9,116 bases of DNA from Hyphomicrobiales bacterium (GTDB taxonomy: Bacteria; Pseudomonadota; Alphaproteobacteria; Rhizobiales; Xanthobacteraceae), in NCBI GenBank assembly GCA_017304505.1, contig JAFKKQ010000375.1, positions 1-9,116 of the forward strand, in the 5' to 3' direction. Positions within the stretch are counted from its first letter, which is position 1. Every line of letters starts with the position of its first letter. A program made the translations under genes and the position numbers. The notes below the pieces were generated by a model, which made no database searches, was not told the DNA's origin, and saw only the letters and a list, made by a program, of their open reading frames with translations. Below, in pieces: positions 6,156-9,116 of this stretch.

Positions 6156-7352
6156 ATGGCGGTGGTCGCCGATTTCTCTCCTGTTGTCGCTGATGATCGA
6201 CTGGCGCGGCGGAACGCGCTGGTTCTGGCGTCGGCGCAGGCGCTGGCGGGCGGCAACAACACTGTCATCGTCGCGACCGCCGGTATCATCGGCACCATGC
6301 TGGCGCCCGACAAGGGACTGGCCACGCTGCCGATCTCCATCATGGTGTTCGGTATGTGGCTCGGCACGCTGCCGGTCGGCATGCTGGCGCGCCGCTACGG
6401 CCGGCGCTTCGCGCTGCAGACCGGTACAGTGGTTGGCGCGATTTCGGGACTGGTGTGTTGTTTCGGCGTCCTGAGCGCCTCGTTTGGAATTTTTCTCCTG
6501 GGGGCCTTCGGTTGCGGCCTTTATTCCGCGGCCCATCAATCGTATCGCTTCGCGGCGACCGATACGGCGAGCGATACTTACAAGCCCAAGGCGATTTCCG
6601 TTGCGGCGATCATCGGCTCGACGACCGTGATCGTGTCCAAGGACCTCTGGGCACCGCATCTGTTCGCGGCGACTTTCATCGCGCAGTCGGCGCTGGCGTT
6701 GCTAGCCGGCCTGGTGTTGACGCAACTCAAGTCGCCGCCGCCCGCGCCGCGCCACCAGCGCAACGAAGGGCGGCCTTTGTCGGAGATCGTGCGGCAGCCG
6801 CTGTTCATTGCGGCGGCATCCTGCGGCGTCGTCAGCTATGTCATCATGAATATGGTGATGACATCCGCCCCCATCGCGATGGTGGACTGCGGGCATTCGG
6901 TGACCGATTCGACCCTCGGTATTCAGTGGCATGTGCTGGGGATGTATGCCCCAAGCTTTATCACCGGCTATTTGATCCTGCGTTTCGGCGTGTTTCGAAT
7001 CATCGGCTTGGGTTTGGCGCTGCTCCTGGTGGCCGCGGGCCTTGGCATCGCCGGTCAGACGGTCGCCCATTTCTGGGTTGGGCTCGCCTTGCTCGGCATG
7101 GGGTGGAATTTTGCCTTTATCGGCGCCACCACGCTCGTGACCGATTGCCACCGGCCTGAGGAACGCAATAAAGTCCAGGCATTCAACGATTTCCTGATTT
7201 TCGGCACGATGGCGCTCGGGTCGTTCGCCTCCGGTGAAATGCTGGCGCTGTTGGGATGGGCCTCCGTCAACGCGACGGCATTTCCGCCTGTGCTGGCGGT
7301 GGCCGTGTTGCTCGCTTGGGTGGCTCGCCGCCGGGTTCGCCTCCCGGTTTGA
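6156..7352 (+). CDS. Major facilitator superfamily transporter, substrate unknown
   Basis: An inner-membrane protein of about 398 residues with roughly 12 hydrophobic segments in two halves, separated by a basic/proline-rich loop (about 188-210, [16 protein letters not shown]). MFS motif A appears between helices 2 and 3 as [10 protein letters not shown] (75-84), preceded by the [19 protein letters not shown] helix. The second half includes [18 protein letters not shown], which resembles a family of alphaproteobacterial MFS proteins of unassigned role. The helix 5 region reads [12 protein letters not shown], lacking the GP often found there in related drug/H+ antiporters. I prefer ATG 6156 because the chain then opens directly into the usual short cytoplasmic tail. 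An in-frame GTG at 6093 would add 21 non-hydrophobic residues and has no ribosome site. GGATTGG upstream of 6156 is itself only a fair site. It is 72 bases from the flavoenzyme gene (6084-6155, nothing recognised) and probably shares its transcript. Confidence 0.85.
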   Translation: MAVVADFSPVVADDRLARRNALVLASAQALAGGNNTVIVATAGIIGTMLAPDKGLATLPISIMVFGMWLGTLPVGMLARRYGRRFALQTGTVVGAISGLVCCFGVLSASFGIFLLGAFGCGLYSAAHQSYRFAATDTASDTYKPKAISVAAIIGSTTVIVSKDLWAPHLFAATFIAQSALALLAGLVLTQLKSPPPAPRHQRNEGRPLSEIVRQPLFIAAASCGVVSYVIMNMVMTSAPIAMVDCGHSVTDSTLGIQWHVLGMYAPSFITGYLILRFGVFRIIGLGLALLLVAAGLGIAGQTVAHFWVGLALLGMGWNFAFIGATTLVTDCHRPEERNKVQAFNDFLIFGTMALGSFASGEMLALLGWASVNATAFPPVLAVAVLLAWVARRRVRLPV

Positions 7353-7370
7353 GGGAATCGTCGATTTCCC
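7353..7370 (+). terminator. Weak hairpin immediately after the MFS stop
   Basis: GGGAA (7353-7357) pairs with TTCCC (7366-7370) around an 8-base loop, starting right after the TGA stop. It has only 5 base pairs and no T run, so it would be a poor intrinsic terminator. It may be incidental. Confidence 0.2.
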
Positions 7371-7443
7371 GGTATCGGAAGGGATGGTAGCCACATCCGG
7401 CGTTGCGTCGGTGGCCGGTTTTTGGCATATCCGCGCCACATTC

Positions 7444-7467
7444 CGCCGGACGGGGGCCTGTCCGGCG
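7444..7467 (+). promoter_or_regulatory. Perfect 8-bp inverted repeat in the hppA leader
   Basis: CGCCGGAC (7444-7451) and GTCCGGCG (7460-7467) are exact reverse complements around the loop GGGGGCCT. The repeat ends 24 bases before the hppA ATG and 17 bases before its GAGG ribosome site. There is no T tract after it (TATTTC follows), so it is not a standard intrinsic terminator. It could be an operator, an mRNA leader hairpin affecting hppA translation or stability, or a Rho-independent-like remnant of the upstream unit. The rest of the 139-base gap (7353-7491) shows no convincing promoter; TTGCGT (7403-7408) and CATATC (7426-7431) have a 17-base spacer but a poor -10. Confidence 0.4.
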
Positions 7468-7482
7468 TATTTCACGACAATC

Positions 7483-7486
7483 GAGG
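7483..7486 (+). promoter_or_regulatory. Ribosome binding site of hppA
   Basis: GAGG lies 5 bases before ATG 7492 (CGAGGATTCCATG). It fixes the start of the pyrophosphatase at the residue where the first transmembrane helix ([19 protein letters not shown]) begins, as in family members. Confidence 0.75.
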
Positions 7487-7491
7487 ATTCC

Positions 7492-9116
7492 ATGACAGCC
7501 TTGGGAGTGATCATCGCCTGCGGTTTGCTCGCGATCGTGTATGGCATCTGGGCGATCCTGTCGGTGATGAAAGCCGACGCGGGAAGCGCCAGGATGCAGG
7601 AGATTTCGGCCGCGGTGCGCGAAGGCGCCCAGGCCTATCTCAAGCGCCAGTACACCACCATCGGTGTCGTCGGGCTCGTCATCTTCCTGATCGTCGGCTA
7701 TCTGCTCGGCTGGCTGGTGGCCATTGGTTTCGCCATCGGTGCAGTGCTCTCGGGCGTGGCCGGCTTCATCGGCATGAACGTTTCGGTGCGCGCCAACGTG
7801 CGCACGGCGCAGGCGGCGATCGGATCGCTCGCCGGAGGTCTTGAACTCGCCTTCAAGGCGGGCGCGATCACTGGTATGTTCGTGGCCGGCCTCGCGCTCC
7901 TCGGCGTTGCTGTTTACTACACGGTCCTCACCGGCCCGATGGGGTTCGCAGGCAACTCCCGCACCGTGATCGACGCGATGGTGGCGTTGGGCTTCGGTGC
8001 TTCGCTGATCTCGATCTTCGCCCGTCTCGGCGGCGGCATCTTCACCAAGGGTGCTGACGTTGGCGGCGATCTCGTCGGCAAGGTCGAGGCCGGCATTCCC
8101 GAAGACGATCCGCGCAATCCGGCCACCATCGCCGACAATGTCGGTGACAACGTCGGCGACTGCGCCGGTATGGCCGCCGACCTGTTCGAGACCTATGCGG
8201 TGACGACGGTCGCGACGATGGTGCTCGCGGCCATCTTCTTCGCCGGGACGCCGTACCTCGTGAACATGATGACGTTGCCGCTCGCCATTGGCGGCGTGTG
8301 CATCATCACGTCGATCATCGGCACGTTCTTCGTGAAGCTTGGCGCCAGCCAATCGATCATGGGCGCGCTCTACAAGGGCCTGATCGTGACAGCGATCCTG
8401 TCTTTGATCGGCATCGCGGGCGTGATCCACTGGCTGTTCGGGTTCGGCGTGCCGCTGCGCACGTCGGCGGGCATCGCGTTCACCAGCACCACACTGTATT
8501 GGTGCGGTGTTGTGGGCCTTGCCGTCACCGGACTGATCATCTGGATCACCGAATACTACACCGGCACCGACTATCGCCCGGTGAAGTCGATCGCCGCAGC
8601 ATCCGTCACCGGCCACGGCACCAACGTTATCCAGGGTCTCGCGATTTCGATGGAGGCGACTGCGCTGCCTGCCATCGTGATCATCGCCGGCATCCTGGTG
8701 ACCTACGGAATGGCCGGCCTGTTCGGCATCGCGGTCGCGGTGACGACGATGCTGGCGCTTGCCGGCATGGTCGTGGCGCTCGACGCCTTTGGCCCGGTCA
8801 CCGACAACGCCGGCGGCATCGCCGAAATGGCAGGTCTGCCGAAAGAGGTGCGCAAGTCGACCGATGCGCTCGATGCGGTCGGCAACACCACCAAGGCGGT
8901 GACCAAGGGCTACGCCATCGGTTCGGCCGGCCTTGGCGCGCTGGTGCTGTTCGCGGCTTACAACGAGGACCTGACCTACTTCATCAGCCACTCTGCCCAG
9001 CACAAATACTTCTCGGGCGTAGCACTCAACTTCTCGCTGACCAACCCTTACGTGGTTGCGGGCCTGTTGTTCGGCGGCCTGCTGCCGTACCTGTTCGGCG
9101 CGATGGGCATGACCGC
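7492..9116 (+). CDS. hppA: Proton-pumping membrane pyrophosphatase, K+-independent type (3' truncated by window edge)
   Basis: HppA hydrolyses inorganic pyrophosphate in the inner membrane and uses the energy to pump protons. The 541 complete codons here are about three quarters of a roughly 700-residue, 16-helix protein; the frame is open to the last base. The catalytic core is intact: [14 protein letters not shown] (186-199; D189, D193, K197) and [19 protein letters not shown] (215-233; D215, D219, D223, D230). The later [17 protein letters not shown] and [18 protein letters not shown] motifs are also present. K468 and T471 ([10 protein letters not shown]) are the signature of K+-independent H+-PPases; K+-dependent enzymes have A and G there. 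G192 replaces the A seen in the common DVGADLVGK motif. It has its own 139-base leader with a hairpin and a good ribosome site, so separate regulation from the MFS gene is plausible. Annotation is secure; ion specificity (H+) is inferred from the K+-independent class. Confidence 0.97.
   Translation, partial: MTALGVIIACGLLAIVYGIWAILSVMKADAGSARMQEISAAVREGAQAYLKRQYTTIGVVGLVIFLIVGYLLGWLVAIGFAIGAVLSGVAGFIGMNVSVRANVRTAQAAIGSLAGGLELAFKAGAITGMFVAGLALLGVAVYYTVLTGPMGFAGNSRTVIDAMVALGFGASLISIFARLGGGIFTKGADVGGDLVGKVEAGIPEDDPRNPATIADNVGDNVGDCAGMAADLFETYAVTTVATMVLAAIFFAGTPYLVNMMTLPLAIGGVCIITSIIGTFFVKLGASQSIMGALYKGLIVTAILSLIGIAGVIHWLFGFGVPLRTSAGIAFTSTTLYWCGVVGLAVTGLIIWITEYYTGTDYRPVKSIAAASVTGHGTNVIQGLAISMEATALPAIVIIAGILVTYGMAGLFGIAVAVTTMLALAGMVVALDAFGPVTDNAGGIAEMAGLPKEVRKSTDALDAVGNTTKAVTKGYAIGSAGLGALVLFAAYNEDLTYFISHSAQHKYFSGVALNFSLTNPYVVAGLLFGGLLPYLFGAMGMT

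Noticed and set aside
6702..7547. 281-codon minus-strand open frame spanning the MFS 3' end and the hppA leader
   Set aside because: Overlaps two supported plus-strand genes; the translation shows only compositional bias and no domain.
7267..9003. Very long open frame (578 codons) on the minus strand opposite hppA
   Set aside because: It is the mirror frame of the GC-rich hppA coding region. The product is a low-complexity R/H/D/A-rich chain with no recognisable motif and would overlap a certain gene for its whole length.
1..9116. tRNA genes, CRISPR arrays, insertion sequences, attachment sites, toxin-antitoxin pairs or defence genes
   Set aside because: Looked for on both strands; coding density is almost complete with core metabolic genes, and the few gaps are under 140 bases with no such structure.

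Overview
The window looks like chromosomal housekeeping DNA from an alphaproteobacterium, most likely of the Hyphomicrobiales/Rhizobiales. I infer this from the high GC content, the glyA-nrdR-ribD-ribE-ribH-nusB-thiL order followed by a membrane pyrophosphatase, and the style of the proteins, for example the alpha-type RibH and the K+-independent HppA. The genus cannot be fixed from the sequence alone. All ten genes lie on the + strand. I found no tRNA, rRNA, CRISPR array, insertion sequence, integrase or other sign of transfer.

Region 1 (1-4801) is a tightly packed run. It starts with the C-terminal third of serine hydroxymethyltransferase (glyA). Then come the ribonucleotide-reductase repressor nrdR, the bifunctional deaminase/reductase ribD, riboflavin synthase ribE, lumazine synthase ribH, the antitermination factor nusB and thiamine-monophosphate kinase thiL. 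nrdR/ribD and nusB/thiL overlap by 4 bases (ATGA and GTGA). ribD/ribE and ribH/nusB are 3 and 4 bases apart. Only the 70-base ribE-ribH gap leaves room for anything else. RibD, RibH and RibE together convert the GTP cyclohydrolase II product to riboflavin. The pathway also needs ribA and ribB (or a ribBA fusion) for its first step and for the four-carbon substrate; neither is in the window.

Region 2 (4802-7352) holds two genes that are not part of that core set. One is an FMN-dependent alpha-hydroxy-acid dehydrogenase/oxidase with all main catalytic residues but unusual residues around the flavin. The other is a 12-helix-type MFS transporter of unknown substrate. A TATACT element lies upstream of the flavoenzyme gene, so this pair could have its own promoter, but no good -35 box accompanies it.

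Region 3 (7353-9116) is a 139-base intergenic stretch with a perfect 8-bp hairpin 24 bases before the next start. It is followed by the first 541 codons of hppA, a proton-pumping membrane pyrophosphatase, which runs off the right edge. Two residues, K468 and T471, mark it as the K+-independent type.

I do not see a convincing new biological system here. The items most worth a second look are the atypical flavoenzyme, its pairing with the transporter between thiL and hppA, and the hairpin in the hppA leader.
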